Shown here: positions 18,673 to 28,691 of the stretch, piece after piece | Numbering within the stretch: the stretch's first letter is position 1 | Layout: every line of letters starts with the position of its first letter | Source of the DNA: an uncultured Sphingorhabdus sp. | Lineage (GTDB): Bacteria; Pseudomonadota; Alphaproteobacteria; Sphingomonadales; Sphingomonadaceae | Assembly (NCBI GenBank): GCA_947492905.1 | Contig: CANLOL010000001.1 | Coordinates: forward strand, 1,652,578-1,716,577 | Direction of reading: 5' to 3' | DNA length: 64,000 nucleotides | The notes under the pieces: model-generated | Seen by the model: only the letters and a program-made list of their open reading frames with translations | Told to the model about the DNA's origin: nothing | Database searches by the model: none | Made by a program: the position numbers and the translations under genes

Positions 18673-19785
18673 ATGAGCGATATTAAATTACATTTGGATC
18701 AATGGCATCAAAACCTTAACGGCCGTATGGTCAGCTTTGCTGGATATAGCATGCCTGTGCAATATGAAGGCGTCATGACGGAGCATCTATGGACGCGCGA
18801 AAATGCTGGCCTGTTTGATGTCAGCCACATGGGGCAATTAATATTAAGCAGTGATAGCGATGATGTTGGCGCAGCTTTAGAAGCATTATTGCCAGGGAAT
18901 ATTGCGACTCTGGGTATAGATAGATTGCGCTATTCTTTATTATTGGCGCAAGATGGCGGTATATTAGATGATCTTATGGTAACGCGCCGCAGCGATGATT
19001 ATTATATGGTCGTCAATGGCGCGGTAAAACATGAAGATATGGCCTATATCCGCGAAAATCTGCCTGATAGTGTGAACCTTAATTATATGGAAGATCATGC
19101 TTTATTAGCATTACAAGGGCCTAAAGCCGGCGATGTTATGAAGCGCCTTATTCCTGAAACGGATATGTTATATTTTATGCAAGCGGCTTCCTATGAATGG
19201 GATGGCATTTCATTATGGATAAGTCGCAGCGGATATACGGGCGAAGATGGTTTTGAGATTAGTGTGCATAATGATCATGCGCAAAAATTGGCGGATGCGC
19301 TAATTGCGCATGAACAGGTTAAGCCTATCGGTTTGGGTGCGCGGGATTCGCTGCGTTTAGAGGCAGGTTTGCCATTATATGGGCATGATCTTAATCCAGA
19401 AATTCTTCCATTTGCGGCCTCATTGGGCTTTGCAGTGCCAAAACGCCGCCGCGAAGAAGGCGGATTTATTGGCAGCGATGCTGTTTTAGAGCAATTTAAC
19501 ATTGGTCCACAAATGGTGCGTGTTGGGATTAAGGTTGATGGACGTCAGCCTGTAAGAGAAGGCGCTATCATTGTTGATGAGGGCGGTGAGACGATTGGTA
19601 ATATTACCAGCGGCGGTTTTGCGCCGTCGCTGCAATATCCAATCTCTATGGGCTATGTTCCCGCAAATATGGCCACAGAAGGCACAGAGTTAATATTACA
19701 GCAGCGCGGTAAGAATATCGCTGGCTTTGTTACCTCTATGCCTTTCGTTCCCAATGGGTATCGCAGGCCGCCAAAGGCTGCATAA
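18673..19785 (+). CDS. gcvT: Glycine cleavage system T protein (aminomethyltransferase)
   Basis: Transfers the methylene group from the aminomethyl-lipoyl H protein to tetrahydrofolate, releasing ammonia. The protein is 370 aa. Family features include [57 protein letters not shown] and the C-terminal [12 protein letters not shown]. The start is uncertain. ATG 18673 gives [12 protein letters not shown], which looks like family N-termini. ATG 18631 follows a stronger GAGGGGG site but adds 14 atypical residues, and that site forms the end of the riboswitch. It is first of the gcvT-gcvH-gcvPA-gcvPB operon, and glycine control is expected from the riboswitch. Confidence 0.95.
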   Translation: MSDIKLHLDQWHQNLNGRMVSFAGYSMPVQYEGVMTEHLWTRENAGLFDVSHMGQLILSSDSDDVGAALEALLPGNIATLGIDRLRYSLLLAQDGGILDDLMVTRRSDDYYMVVNGAVKHEDMAYIRENLPDSVNLNYMEDHALLALQGPKAGDVMKRLIPETDMLYFMQAASYEWDGISLWISRSGYTGEDGFEISVHNDHAQKLADALIAHEQVKPIGLGARDSLRLEAGLPLYGHDLNPEILPFAASLGFAVPKRRREEGGFIGSDAVLEQFNIGPQMVRVGIKVDGRQPVREGAIIVDEGGETIGNITSGGFAPSLQYPISMGYVPANMATEGTELILQQRGKNIAGFVTSMPFVPNGYRRPPKAA

Positions 19786-19811
19786 AAGTTTACATAAGAA
19801 GGAGAAGGGCA

Positions 19812-20183
19812 ATGGTCCGATATTATACAGAAGATCATGAGTGGATTGAAGTTGAGGACGATAATGCCATCGTTGGTATTACGGATTATGCACAGGGCCA
19901 ATTGGGCGATGTTGTTTTTGTTGAAACCCCAACCGCCGAGACAATTTTTGCCAAAGGCGATGATGCAGCAGTTGTTGAATCGGTGAAGGCCGCTTCCGAT
20001 GTCTATGCTCCTGTGAGCGGAGAAGTTATCAAGGGCAATGATGCTCTAGTTGAAGATCCAGCTCTGGTGAATAGCGATCCAGAAGGGGAAGGTTGGTTTT
20101 TCAAAATGACATTGACCGATTCTACAGAGCTTGATGCGCTAATGGATGAAGATGCTTACAAAGAATTTATAGCCGATCTTTGA
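19812..20183 (+). CDS. gcvH: Glycine cleavage system H protein
   Basis: Lipoyl carrier protein shuttling the aminomethyl group between the P, T and L proteins. The protein is 123 aa, full length. The lipoylation motif [12 protein letters not shown] carries the modified lysine near residue 60, and [16 protein letters not shown] and [13 protein letters not shown] are typical of the family. A strong AAGGAGAAGGG ribosome-binding site lies before the ATG, 26 bases after gcvT. The L protein (dihydrolipoamide dehydrogenase) is not in the window. Confidence 0.98.
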   Translation: MVRYYTEDHEWIEVEDDNAIVGITDYAQGQLGDVVFVETPTAETIFAKGDDAAVVESVKAASDVYAPVSGEVIKGNDALVEDPALVNSDPEGEGWFFKMTLTDSTELDALMDEDAYKEFIADL

Positions 20184-20292
20184 TAGCCGATACAGTAGGA
20201 TACCCCCATGGGGGTGCTTATTTGCTTAGTTTTTGACTTGGTTTTTAACTTGGATTTAACTGGGGTTCTGCCCCAAAGTTGGAGTTTATATA
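20184..20292 (+). other. gcvH-gcvPA spacer with palindrome and short repeats
   Basis: A GC-rich perfect palindrome ACCCCCATGGGGGT lies at 20202-20215. After it come T-rich stretches and three imperfect copies of a 12-base unit: TTTTTGACTTGG, TTTTTAACTTGG and ATTTAACTGGGG (about 20229-20265). The palindrome could fold with a CATG loop and, with the T tracts, act as an attenuator that lowers P-protein messages relative to T and H. That role is inference. A GGAG site precedes gcvPA. Confidence 0.4.
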
Positions 20293-21666
20293 ATGCGTTA
20301 TCTGCCGCTTAGTGATATGGATAGAGGGCAAATGTTGTCCAAGATTGGGGTGCAATCCATCGATGAATTATTCGTTGATGTACCGCAAGAAGCTCAGTTA
20401 ACTGGGCCTATTCGTGAATTGCCCAATCATGCTAGTGAAATGGCAGTGGAGAGGCATTTCCAAGCTTTGGCTGCGAAAAACACAGTTGCTGGTCAAGTGC
20501 CATTCTTTATCGGCGCAGGGGCGTATCGCCATCATGTGCCAGCATCGGTGGATCATATCATTCAGCGCGGTGAATTTTTAACGGCATATACACCCTATCA
20601 GCCAGAGATTGCGCAAGGCACATTGCAAATGTTGTTTGAATTTCAAACGCAAGTGGCGCGTTTGCTGGGAACAGATGTCGCTAATGCCTCTATGTATGAT
20701 GGATCAACCGCATGCTGGGAAGCGATTAGCATGGCGGGCCGCATTACCAAGAAAAAGAAAGCCATCATTTCGGCGGGCGTACATCCGCATTATGTGTCGG
20801 TTGCCAATACTATGGCGCGCTTCACGGGGGATGAATTATTGACATCTTTGCCCACGCTTGATGCGCCTCTCAACCCTGAGCAAGAATTGCTCAATCAAAT
20901 CGATAGTGATACGAGCTGCGTTATTGTTCAATACCCTGATATATTAGGTAATATTAATGATTTAAGCGCTATAGCTAATAAAGCTCATGAGCATAAGGCT
21001 TTGCTTATTGCGGTTGTGACAGAACCTGTTGCGCTTGGTGCGATTAAAAGCCCAGGTGACATGGGAGCTGATATTGTTGTCGGCGAAGGGCAATCGATTG
21101 GCGTAGGATTACAATTTGGTGGTCCTTATGTTGGCTTATTTGGCTGTAAGGCAAAATATGTTCGGCAGATGCCGGGCCGTTTGTGCGGTGAAACCGTTGA
21201 TGCCACTGGCAAGCGCGGCTTTGTGCTAACATTATCCACGCGAGAGCAGCACATCAGGCGCGATAAAGCGACATCCAATATTTGCACAAACAGCGGGTTA
21301 TGCGCCTTAGCATTTAGTGCGCATATGACATTATTGGGCGAAAAAGGTCTGCGTGATTTGGCAATGGTCAACCATGCTAAAGCCGTAAAAGCTGCGGATA
21401 GGCTATGTGCTATTGATGGCGTTGAAATGGCTACTGGGCATTATTTTAATGAATTTACGCTGAAATTACCGCGTGATGCGCGCGCTATTGTCCAAGAATT
21501 GGCCGATCAAAATATATTGGCTGGTGTATCATTGGGCAGACTTTATCCAAAATCAGAGGGTCTTGATAATGGTCTTATCATTGCGGTGACAGAGACAGTT
21601 CAAGACGAAGATATAGAGGCTTTGGCCAATGCTTTAGAGGCATCAATAAAGGGAGGTGCAGCATGA
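20293..21666 (+). CDS. gcvPA: Glycine dehydrogenase (decarboxylating) subunit 1
   Basis: N-terminal half of the pyridoxal-phosphate P protein that decarboxylates glycine and loads the H protein. The protein is 457 aa, normal for the split form. It begins MRYLPLSDMDRGQML and contains FIGAGAYRHHVPASVD, TAYTPYQPEIAQGTLQ, NASMYDGSTACWEA, GEGQSIGVGLQFGGPYVGLF and TREQHIRRDKATSNICTN, all characteristic of GcvPA. It overlaps gcvPB by 4 bases, so the two subunits are translationally coupled. Confidence 0.97.
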   Translation: MRYLPLSDMDRGQMLSKIGVQSIDELFVDVPQEAQLTGPIRELPNHASEMAVERHFQALAAKNTVAGQVPFFIGAGAYRHHVPASVDHIIQRGEFLTAYTPYQPEIAQGTLQMLFEFQTQVARLLGTDVANASMYDGSTACWEAISMAGRITKKKKAIISAGVHPHYVSVANTMARFTGDELLTSLPTLDAPLNPEQELLNQIDSDTSCVIVQYPDILGNINDLSAIANKAHEHKALLIAVVTEPVALGAIKSPGDMGADIVVGEGQSIGVGLQFGGPYVGLFGCKAKYVRQMPGRLCGETVDATGKRGFVLTLSTREQHIRRDKATSNICTNSGLCALAFSAHMTLLGEKGLRDLAMVNHAKAVKAADRLCAIDGVEMATGHYFNEFTLKLPRDARAIVQELADQNILAGVSLGRLYPKSEGLDNGLIIAVTETVQDEDIEALANALEASIKGGAA

Positions 21667-23246
21667 ACGAGCGTGATTTGAACCAAGGACGACCTAGCCG
21701 CATTTCGGATGCTGCGAATGATAGCGCAATTGAGGCTGTTACAACATTTAGCGGAAATAAGGCGCTCATGCTTGATGAACCCTTAATCTTTGAACTGGGA
21801 TCTAGCGAAACATGCGGCGTCGATATTGACGTCATGGAGCCAGTTGAGAGCCGTTTAGGCGGACTAGAGCGCAATAAGCCTATCGGCCTAGCTGGATTGT
21901 CAGAATCAGAAACAGTGCGCCATTATACGCGCTTAAGCCGTCAAAATTATGCCATTGATTTGGGATTATTCCCGCTTGGCAGTTGCACCATGAAGCATAA
22001 CCCGCGTTTGAATGAGAAAATGGCGCGGGTGGCTGGGTTTTCGGATATTCACCCTATGCAACCGGTTTCAACGGTTCAAGGGGCGTTGGAATTGATTGAC
22101 GAACTTGCGCATTGGCTCAAAACTCTTACCGGCATGCCAGCAGTGGCGATGAGCCCTAAAGCTGGCGCTCATGGAGAGCTTTGCGGTATATTGGCTATCA
22201 GAGCAGCCCTAGAGGCGCGCGGCGATGCGCGTGAAGTGATTTTGGTGCCTGAGAGTGCGCATGGCACTAACCCAGCTACAGCGGCTTTTGCTGGCTATCG
22301 CGTGGAAGAAATTCCCGCAACCGAAGGCGGCCGCGTTGATGTAGATGCATTGGCAGCACGATTGGGCCCTGATGTTGCGGGCGTTATGATTACCAATCCA
22401 AATACTTGTGGTTTGTTTGAACCCGATATGCGCAAAATATCGGATTTGGTGCATGCTGCTGGTGGTTTGGTTTATTGTGATGGCGCAAATTTTAACGCTA
22501 TAGTTGGCCGCGTACGCCCCGGAGATTTGGGCATTGATGCTATGCATATTAATTTGCACAAAACATTTTCAACACCGCATGGCGGCGGTGGACCAGGAAG
22601 CGGCCCTGTTGTCCTATCAGAAGCCTTAGCGCCTTATGCTCCGCTTCCTTATGTGACGAAATCAGATGATTTCTTCCACCTTATAGAGGAAGAACAAAGC
22701 CTATCGGATGATAGTGATACATTTGGCCGCATGACAGCATTTCATGGCCAAATGGGCATGTTTACTCGCGCATTATCTTATATCATGAGCCATGGAGCTG
22801 ATGGGCTTAAGCAAGTGTCCGAGGATGCTGTGCTTAATGCCAATTATATTTTGCGCTCAATGGATGATTTGCTCGATGCTCCCTTTGGGCATAGCGGACC
22901 ATGCATGCATGAAGCTCTATTCAGCGATAAAGGATTGGCTGATGGTTTCTCAACAATTGATGTCTCAAAAGGCTTGATTGATGAGGGGTATCACCCGATG
23001 ACGATGTATTTCCCATTGGTTGTCCATGGTGCAATGCTGGTGGAGCCTACTGAGACTGAGAGCAAACATGCGCTGGACAATTTCATAGGATCATTCCGCA
23101 ATGTCGTAACCAAGGCCAAAGAAGGTGATATGAGCTTGCTCAGTGCGCCGCATTTTGCGCCGCGCGCGCGTTTGGATGAGACGGCAGCCGCACGTAAGCC
23201 CATATTGGTATGGAATGAGCCTGAAACTGCTGAAGCAGCTGAGTAA
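21663..23246 (+). CDS. gcvPB: Glycine dehydrogenase (decarboxylating) subunit 2
   Basis: C-terminal, pyridoxal-phosphate-binding half of glycine decarboxylase. The protein is 527 aa. The PLP lysine lies in NLHKTFSTPHGGGGPG. Other family motifs are DLGLFPLGSCTMKHNPR, PKAGAHGELCG, ESAHGTNPATAAFAG and CDGANFNAIVG. It starts within the gcvPA stop and is the last gcv gene. The two-subunit P protein differs from the single large GcvP of enterobacteria. Confidence 0.97.
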   Translation: MNERDLNQGRPSRISDAANDSAIEAVTTFSGNKALMLDEPLIFELGSSETCGVDIDVMEPVESRLGGLERNKPIGLAGLSESETVRHYTRLSRQNYAIDLGLFPLGSCTMKHNPRLNEKMARVAGFSDIHPMQPVSTVQGALELIDELAHWLKTLTGMPAVAMSPKAGAHGELCGILAIRAALEARGDAREVILVPESAHGTNPATAAFAGYRVEEIPATEGGRVDVDALAARLGPDVAGVMITNPNTCGLFEPDMRKISDLVHAAGGLVYCDGANFNAIVGRVRPGDLGIDAMHINLHKTFSTPHGGGGPGSGPVVLSEALAPYAPLPYVTKSDDFFHLIEEEQSLSDDSDTFGRMTAFHGQMGMFTRALSYIMSHGADGLKQVSEDAVLNANYILRSMDDLLDAPFGHSGPCMHEALFSDKGLADGFSTIDVSKGLIDEGYHPMTMYFPLVVHGAMLVEPTETESKHALDNFIGSFRNVVTKAKEGDMSLLSAPHFAPRARLDETAAARKPILVWNEPETAEAAE

Positions 23247-23352
23247 ATATTTTTTAACTGCTCGTTTAAAAACTTGACTCCTCTATTGCAGTCATGGTTT
23301 CACTGTCACAAAAATACCTTAAAAAAAGGGTATTGAGTGATGGAGAGAGATT
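23247..23352 (+). promoter_or_regulatory. gcvPB / acyl-CoA synthetase spacer
   Basis: The spacer contains TTGACT (23274-23279), which could be a -35 element, but the -10 expected 17 bases later is poor. An inverted repeat AATACC / GGTATT (23313-23318 and 23329-23334) encloses an A-run and could be an operator or a weak hairpin. GGAGAGAG precedes the next gene. A separate promoter for the acyl-CoA synthetase is plausible but not proven. Confidence 0.3.
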
Positions 23353-24918
23353 ATGGATGTGCAGATTAGATGTTTAGCGTCAGCAGTGGACCATTGGGCG
23401 GGAAAATTACCCAATAATATAGCCTTGCAAGATGAAGATGTCAGCATGAGCTATGCTTATCTAAAAGAGTTTAGCAGCTCCATAGCCTCTGCTTTGGTTG
23501 GCAGCGGCCTAAAAAAAGGGGATCGCATTGCCTATTATGGCAAAAATAGCGCTCTTTATTATGCAATATTTACCGCAGCAACAAGAGCGGGTCTCGTCAT
23601 TGTTCCAGTTGGTTGGCGATTGGCTGCGCCTGAAGTTGCTTATATATTGGGTGATACCGACTCTAGATTATTGGTATATGATATTGAATTTGAGTCTATA
23701 GTTGATAAAATTAAAGATGATCTCCCAAAATTAGAAACCATCCTGACCAAAGAAAATGACAATGAGCGTCTTAGCTTTGATAGCTGGCTGAAAAGTGCGC
23801 ATAAGGCTTCAGTAGAGCCTCATGATTGTATGGATGCTGTATTGCAACTTTATACTTCTGGTACGACTGGTTTGCCGAAAGGCGCAGTCCTTAACAGTTG
23901 GGGCATGTATGCTGTCCGCAATGAACCCGAAACAGAAGGTTTTGATTGGGCCAATATGTCCTCTGATGAATCTATATTAATCGTTATGCCTATTGCCCAT
24001 ATAGCGGGCAGCGGTTCTGTTGTAGTATCCATTTTTAACGGCGGCAAAACCATTACGCATCGCGAATTTGATCCGGGCAAAGTATTGGATGAGATACATA
24101 AGGGCCTATCGCATATATTTTTGGTGCCAACGGCCATTCAAATGTTGATCAATCATCCAAAAGCCAAAGAAGTGAATTTCGATAATTTTAAATATATGTG
24201 GTATGGCGCAGCGCCTATACCGCTCGATTTACTGCGCCAAGCCATGGAAGTAACAGGCGATACGCAATTTTGTCAGCAATATGGTATGACAGAGACAACA
24301 GGTAGCTTCTGCGTCTTGCCGCCAGAAGATCATGACCCCAATGGTAATGAGCGCATGCGTTCTGCGGGTAAGGCACTTCCAACTGTTGAGGTGCGAATTG
24401 TTGGCGAAGATGGCAAAGAATTGCCGCGCGGAGAGATTGGTGAAATCATCACACGATCACAGCTTAATATGATCGAATATTGGAAAAATGAAGAAAAAAC
24501 CAAAGAAACAATCGATGCTGATGGCTGGCTACATACCGGAGATGCAGGCCTCATGGATGAAGATGGATATGTATTCATCCAAGACCGCATTAAGGATATG
24601 ATTATCTCTGGCGGCGAAAATGTTTATCCTGCCGAAGTTGAAAACACCATTTTCAGCCACCCCGATGTTATGGAGGTTGCCGTCATTGGTATTCCGAATG
24701 AAAAATGGGGCGAAGAGGTGAAAGCTATCATTGTACCGACGCCAGGTGCTAAGATTGATGAAACGGCCATGATTGCATGGCTTCGTGAACGCATGTCTTC
24801 GTATAAAACGCCAAAGAGTATCAAGGTGATAGAGGCGATGCCGCGCAATGCATCGGGCAAAATATTACGCCGTGAGTTGCGTGATCCATATTGGGTGGGG
24901 CATGATAAAAAAGTTTGA
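23353..24918 (+). CDS. Acyl-CoA synthetase (AMP-forming)
   Basis: Member of the ANL adenylate-forming superfamily, which activates a carboxylic acid with ATP and joins it to coenzyme A. The protein is 521 aa. Motifs in order are the phosphate-binding loop LYTSGTTGLPKGAV near residue 165, QYGMTETTG near 312, GWLHTGDAGLMDEDGY near 391, the hinge DRIKDMIISGGENVYPAEVE near 415 and the C-terminal catalytic lysine region NASGKILRREL near 502. All catalytic elements are present. The chain type of the substrate cannot be told from these motifs; medium- or long-chain fatty acids, or aromatic acids, are possible. It converges on cysQ with about 20 bases between the ends. Confidence 0.93.
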   Translation: MDVQIRCLASAVDHWAGKLPNNIALQDEDVSMSYAYLKEFSSSIASALVGSGLKKGDRIAYYGKNSALYYAIFTAATRAGLVIVPVGWRLAAPEVAYILGDTDSRLLVYDIEFESIVDKIKDDLPKLETILTKENDNERLSFDSWLKSAHKASVEPHDCMDAVLQLYTSGTTGLPKGAVLNSWGMYAVRNEPETEGFDWANMSSDESILIVMPIAHIAGSGSVVVSIFNGGKTITHREFDPGKVLDEIHKGLSHIFLVPTAIQMLINHPKAKEVNFDNFKYMWYGAAPIPLDLLRQAMEVTGDTQFCQQYGMTETTGSFCVLPPEDHDPNGNERMRSAGKALPTVEVRIVGEDGKELPRGEIGEIITRSQLNMIEYWKNEEKTKETIDADGWLHTGDAGLMDEDGYVFIQDRIKDMIISGGENVYPAEVENTIFSHPDVMEVAVIGIPNEKWGEEVKAIIVPTPGAKIDETAMIAWLRERMSSYKTPKSIKVIEAMPRNASGKILRRELRDPYWVGHDKKV

Positions 24919-24940
24919 TAATAGATATTTATAACTATTA
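24919..24940. terminator. Weak A/T hairpin between convergent genes
   Basis: TAATAG (24919-24924) and CTATTA (24935-24940) form a 6-bp inverted repeat between the convergent ends of the acyl-CoA synthetase and cysQ. It might end transcription from both sides, but it has no G/C pairs worth noting and no clear T-run. Confidence 0.25.
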
Positions 24941-25669
24941 GCTCATATCCTTTAGCAACTCTAGGATATGGGCACTATTTTCTCTGTGACAAAAGAGTAG
25001 GTCGGGAAGATAGGTATCTTTTTGATTATATTGTAATGGGCTGCCATCAATACGGCTGCAATGAAATCCAGCAGCCATTGCAACAGCAGCAGGAGCGCAA
25101 TTATCCCATTCATATTGCCCACCGCTATGCACATATATGTCGGCAACGCCGCGCACCAATGCCATGGCTTTGGCACCCGCTGATCCCATAGGGATAAGCT
25201 CTGCGTCTAATTTTTCTGCAATAGCAACAGCCTCTTTTGCAGGGCGCGAGCGGCTAACTACCAATCGAAGAGGGGTAGCAGCTTTAGGGGTTTTGATGGA
25301 ATCGCCTGATGTTAATGTCAGTCCAAGGTCTGGTAAAGCAACAGCGCCCATCGTTGGCGCGCCGTCAACAGATAGCGCCACATGAACAGCCCAATCATCG
25401 CGACCCTCGCTATATTCGCGTGTTCCATCAACTGGATCAATAATCCAAACGCGCGATTTATTCAAACGGGCAGGGGTGTCTTTGGTTTCTTCTGATAATA
25501 TACCGTCATCGGGACGAAGCCGATTTAATTCAGTCATAAGATAATCATTGGCCTTAGCATCGCCTGCATTGCCCAATGCTTTGCCCTCATAATTTCCCGA
25601 TGCGCGAATTTCCTGTAATAATATACCTGCTTTTTTGGCCAAATTATGCGCTAGTTTAATATCATCCAT
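24938..25669 (-). CDS. cysQ: 3'(2'),5'-bisphosphate nucleotidase CysQ
   Basis: Magnesium-dependent phosphatase of the inositol monophosphatase fold that hydrolyses PAP, the inhibitory by-product of PAPS use. The protein is 243 aa. Motifs are LSEETKD (metal-binding Glu), WIIDPVDGTREY (the DPxDGT signature) and YEWDNCAPAAVAMAAG near the C-terminus. It follows cysNC by 5 bases on the same strand, which supports the sulfur role over that of a general inositol phosphatase. Confidence 0.94.
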   Translation of the reverse strand: MDDIKLAHNLAKKAGILLQEIRASGNYEGKALGNAGDAKANDYLMTELNRLRPDDGILSEETKDTPARLNKSRVWIIDPVDGTREYSEGRDDWAVHVALSVDGAPTMGAVALPDLGLTLTSGDSIKTPKAATPLRLVVSRSRPAKEAVAIAEKLDAELIPMGSAGAKAMALVRGVADIYVHSGGQYEWDNCAPAAVAMAAGFHCSRIDGSPLQYNQKDTYLPDLLFCHRENSAHILELLKDMS

Positions 25670-25674
25670 TTGGC

Positions 25675-27576
25675 TTATCCAAGAATATGTTTAACGATGG
25701 CATCGGCTGCTTCTTCGGCGCTCATAGTGGTTGTGTCCACTGTGATTTCTGCATTTTCAGGCGCTTCATAAGGGCTGTCGATACCAGTGAAGTTTTTCAA
25801 TTCTCCGGAACGCGCTTTTTTGTAGAGGCCTTTAACATCACGCTGTTCCGCCACTTTGAGAGGTGTATTTACATGAATTTCAATAAATTCCCCGTCTTGC
25901 AACAAATTACGGGCCATTTGTCTTTCGGCCCTAAATGGTGAAATGAAAGCCGTTAATACGATCAAGCCTGCATCGGTCATCAAATTGGCAACTTCGGCTA
26001 TACGGCGGATATTTTCAACGCGATCCGTATCGGTAAAGCCCAAATCTTTATTGAGGCCATGACGCACATTATCACCGTCGAGCAGATAGGTATGTTTGCC
26101 CAAAGCATGGAGTTTCTTTTCCACCAAATTGGCTATTGTGGATTTTCCTGAACCCGAGAGTCCTGTGAACCATAATGTACGCGGCTTTTGGTTTTTTAGC
26201 GCTGCATGGGCTTCACGGTTTATGTCTATGGCCTGCCAATGAACATTTTGAGATCTTCTAAGCGCGAAATGGATCATTCCTGCGGCCACCGTTGCATTGG
26301 TTATACGGTCAATCAGAATGAAGCCGCCCATAGCCCGATTATCGCTATAAGCTTCAAAAGTGATACGCTTGTCTGTGCTAATCTCGCAAACACCAATATT
26401 GTTTAATTCTAATGTTTTCGCAGCCATTTGTTCATGTGAATTAACATTGATTTGATATTTTGGCGATTGCACCGTTGCGCTGACCAATTGCGTGCCAATC
26501 TTCATTTGATAAGCACGTCCCGGCAGCATCGCGTCTTCCGCCATCCAAACAATGGTCGTTTCAAATTGATCGGCGACTTCGGGCGGATTATCGGCTGCAA
26601 CGATTACATCACCGCGCGAACAATCAACCTCATCTTTGAGGGTGAGGGTTACCGATTGGCCTTTGTAAGCATTTTCTAAATCACCATCCATGGTCACGAT
26701 TTTGTCAACAATCGTTGTTTTTCCTGATGGTAATATGCGCACCGGATCACCAGGTGCGATAGTGCCTTTGGTAATTTGACCAGAGAAACCGCGGAAATCT
26801 AGATTGGGTCTATTTACCCATTGTACGGCCATTCTGAAATCTTCAGATTGATTGCTATCGCTGCTAATTTGCAAATCATCTAAATGATCGATGAGCGAGA
26901 CCCCGTCATACCAAGGCATAGCATCGCTTTTTGAGGCAATATTGTCGCCTTTGAGACCAGATAAAGGAATAGGGGTAAAACCCGTAATTCCAATTTGTTG
27001 AGCAAATTCAGCATAATCGCTAACGATTTGATCATATTGCGATTGATTATAATCAATTAAATCCATTTTATTGACGGCCAAAACAATATTTTTGATGCCA
27101 ATCAAATGCGCTAAATAGCTATGACGTCTTGTTTGGGTTAAAATACCTTTGCGCGCATCGATCAAAATAACTGCCAAATCAGCAGTGGATGCCCCTGTGA
27201 CCATGTTACGCGTATATTGTTCATGCCCTGGAGTATCAGCAACAATATATTTGCGCTTTTCAGTCGCAAAAAAACGATATGCAACGTCAATGGTGATGCC
27301 CTGTTCACGCTCAGCCGCTAGACCATCCACAAGCAATGCAAAATCAATCTCTTGCCCTTGCGTGCCTACTTTTTTGGAGTCATATTCTAGCGATTCCAAT
27401 TGATCTTCAAAAATCATTTTGCTGTCATAAAGCAAACGGCCAATGAGTGTCGATTTGCCATCATCTACGCTACCGCATGTGATAAAGCGCAGCATGGATT
27501 TATGCTGATGCAAGTCTAGATAGGCATTAATATCTTCGGCTATTAATTCTTCTGTTTTATAAATAGGATCGCTCAT
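25675..27576 (-). CDS. cysNC: Bifunctional sulfate adenylyltransferase large subunit / APS kinase
   Basis: Fusion enzyme that powers sulfate adenylation by GTP hydrolysis and then phosphorylates APS to PAPS. The protein is 633 aa. The N-terminal CysN part has GTPase motifs [15 protein letters not shown] (G1, near residue 35), [12 protein letters not shown] (G3) and NKMDL (G4), followed by beta-barrel domains. The C-terminal CysC part begins near residue 455 with the P-loop [13 protein letters not shown], then [15 protein letters not shown]. Such fusions are common in proteobacteria. It shares one base with the cysD stop and works as a complex with CysD. Confidence 0.97.
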   Translation of the reverse strand: MSDPIYKTEELIAEDINAYLDLHQHKSMLRFITCGSVDDGKSTLIGRLLYDSKMIFEDQLESLEYDSKKVGTQGQEIDFALLVDGLAAEREQGITIDVAYRFFATEKRKYIVADTPGHEQYTRNMVTGASTADLAVILIDARKGILTQTRRHSYLAHLIGIKNIVLAVNKMDLIDYNQSQYDQIVSDYAEFAQQIGITGFTPIPLSGLKGDNIASKSDAMPWYDGVSLIDHLDDLQISSDSNQSEDFRMAVQWVNRPNLDFRGFSGQITKGTIAPGDPVRILPSGKTTIVDKIVTMDGDLENAYKGQSVTLTLKDEVDCSRGDVIVAADNPPEVADQFETTIVWMAEDAMLPGRAYQMKIGTQLVSATVQSPKYQINVNSHEQMAAKTLELNNIGVCEISTDKRITFEAYSDNRAMGGFILIDRITNATVAAGMIHFALRRSQNVHWQAIDINREAHAALKNQKPRTLWFTGLSGSGKSTIANLVEKKLHALGKHTYLLDGDNVRHGLNKDLGFTDTDRVENIRRIAEVANLMTDAGLIVLTAFISPFRAERQMARNLLQDGEFIEIHVNTPLKVAEQRDVKGLYKKARSGELKNFTGIDSPYEAPENAEITVDTTTMSAEEAADAIVKHILG

Positions 27577-28475
27577 CAGAAATAACCCTCCTGCTTTTTC
27601 TTCTCCATCGAGGCAGCTTGGTCATGATCAATTGCTCGGCCTTGTCTTTCTGATGTTGTGGTCAGCAGCATTTCTTGAATAATCTCTGGTAATGTCGTGG
27701 CTTCGCTCTCAACTGCACCTGTTAAGGGATAGCAGCCTAATGTGCGAAAGCGGATAGATTTCATCTCTGGTTCTTCGCCATCTTTAAGGGGGAAACGTTC
27801 ATCATCAACCATAAGCAGCATGCCATCGCGCATAACTGTGGGCCGTTTTTCTGACATATAAAGCGGCACAATCTCAATATTCTCAAGATGGATATATTGC
27901 CAAATATCAAGTTCGGTCCAATTGGATATTGGGAAAACGCGGATGCTCTCATTTTTGGATTTACGCGAATTATAGAGATTCCATAATTCGGGACGTTGGC
28001 TTTTTGGATCCCACCGATGATTTTCACCTCGGAAAGAAAAGACACGCTCTTTTGCGCGGCTTTTTTCTTCATCGCGCCGCGCGCCGCCAAAGGCTGCATC
28101 AAAACCGTGTAAATCTAGGGCTTGTTTTAAGCCTTCGGTCTTCCACATGTCGGTATGAACGCTGCCATGATCAAAAGGATTAATCCCTTTTTCCTTAGCT
28201 TCTGGATTTTGATGGACAATTAATTCCATACCAGCATCTTTGGCTGCTTTTTCACGCAGTGCATACATGGCCTTAAACTTCCATGTCGTATCAACATGCA
28301 TCAATGGGAAAGGCGGCGGAGAGGGGTAAAATGCTTTTTTAGCAAGATGGAGCATAACCGCACTATCTTTGCCCACACTGTATAGCATGACCGGTTTTTC
28401 CGCCTCTGCTGCTACTTCGCGCAATATATGGATGCTCTCGGCTTCTAACCTTTGCAAGTGCGTTAATTGTGTCAT
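27576..28475 (-). CDS. cysD: Sulfate adenylyltransferase subunit 2 CysD
   Basis: Catalytic PP-loop subunit that makes adenosine 5'-phosphosulfate from sulfate and ATP. The protein is 299 aa. It starts [15 protein letters not shown] and has the PP-loop [13 protein letters not shown] near residue 33, [28 protein letters not shown] and a C-terminal GYF end, all typical of CysD. An AAGGTC site precedes the ATG. It leads the cysD-cysNC-cysQ operon. No reductase genes are nearby, so PAPS might feed assimilation elsewhere or sulfation. Confidence 0.97.
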   Translation of the reverse strand: MTQLTHLQRLEAESIHILREVAAEAEKPVMLYSVGKDSAVMLHLAKKAFYPSPPPFPLMHVDTTWKFKAMYALREKAAKDAGMELIVHQNPEAKEKGINPFDHGSVHTDMWKTEGLKQALDLHGFDAAFGGARRDEEKSRAKERVFSFRGENHRWDPKSQRPELWNLYNSRKSKNESIRVFPISNWTELDIWQYIHLENIEIVPLYMSEKRPTVMRDGMLLMVDDERFPLKDGEEPEMKSIRFRTLGCYPLTGAVESEATTLPEIIQEMLLTTTSERQGRAIDHDQAASMEKKKQEGYF

Positions 28476-28691
28476 TTATGACCTTATCTGTAGATTGATT
28501 TTTTGATTGATCATCATTTAAGCGCTAACAAGTTTAATGCAAATATTTAAAACTAATAGGGCCTCAATATAAACTTCTTGCGAAGGCATTCAAATTTGCA
28601 GAAGACTATGATGATTTAGATTATATTAACCATGATATTATAACCCTATAATTATGGATAAATAGCTATTCATCTATAGAGGAATATTGAA
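28476..28691. other. Divergent spacer between cysD and the O-antigen ligase-like gene
   Basis: This 216-base A/T-rich region should hold the cysD promoter (leftward) and the promoter of the ligase-like gene (rightward). I see a short partly palindromic stretch TGATTGATCATCA near 28504-28520 close to cysD but no convincing -35/-10 pair, ORF or RNA gene. Confidence 0.35.
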
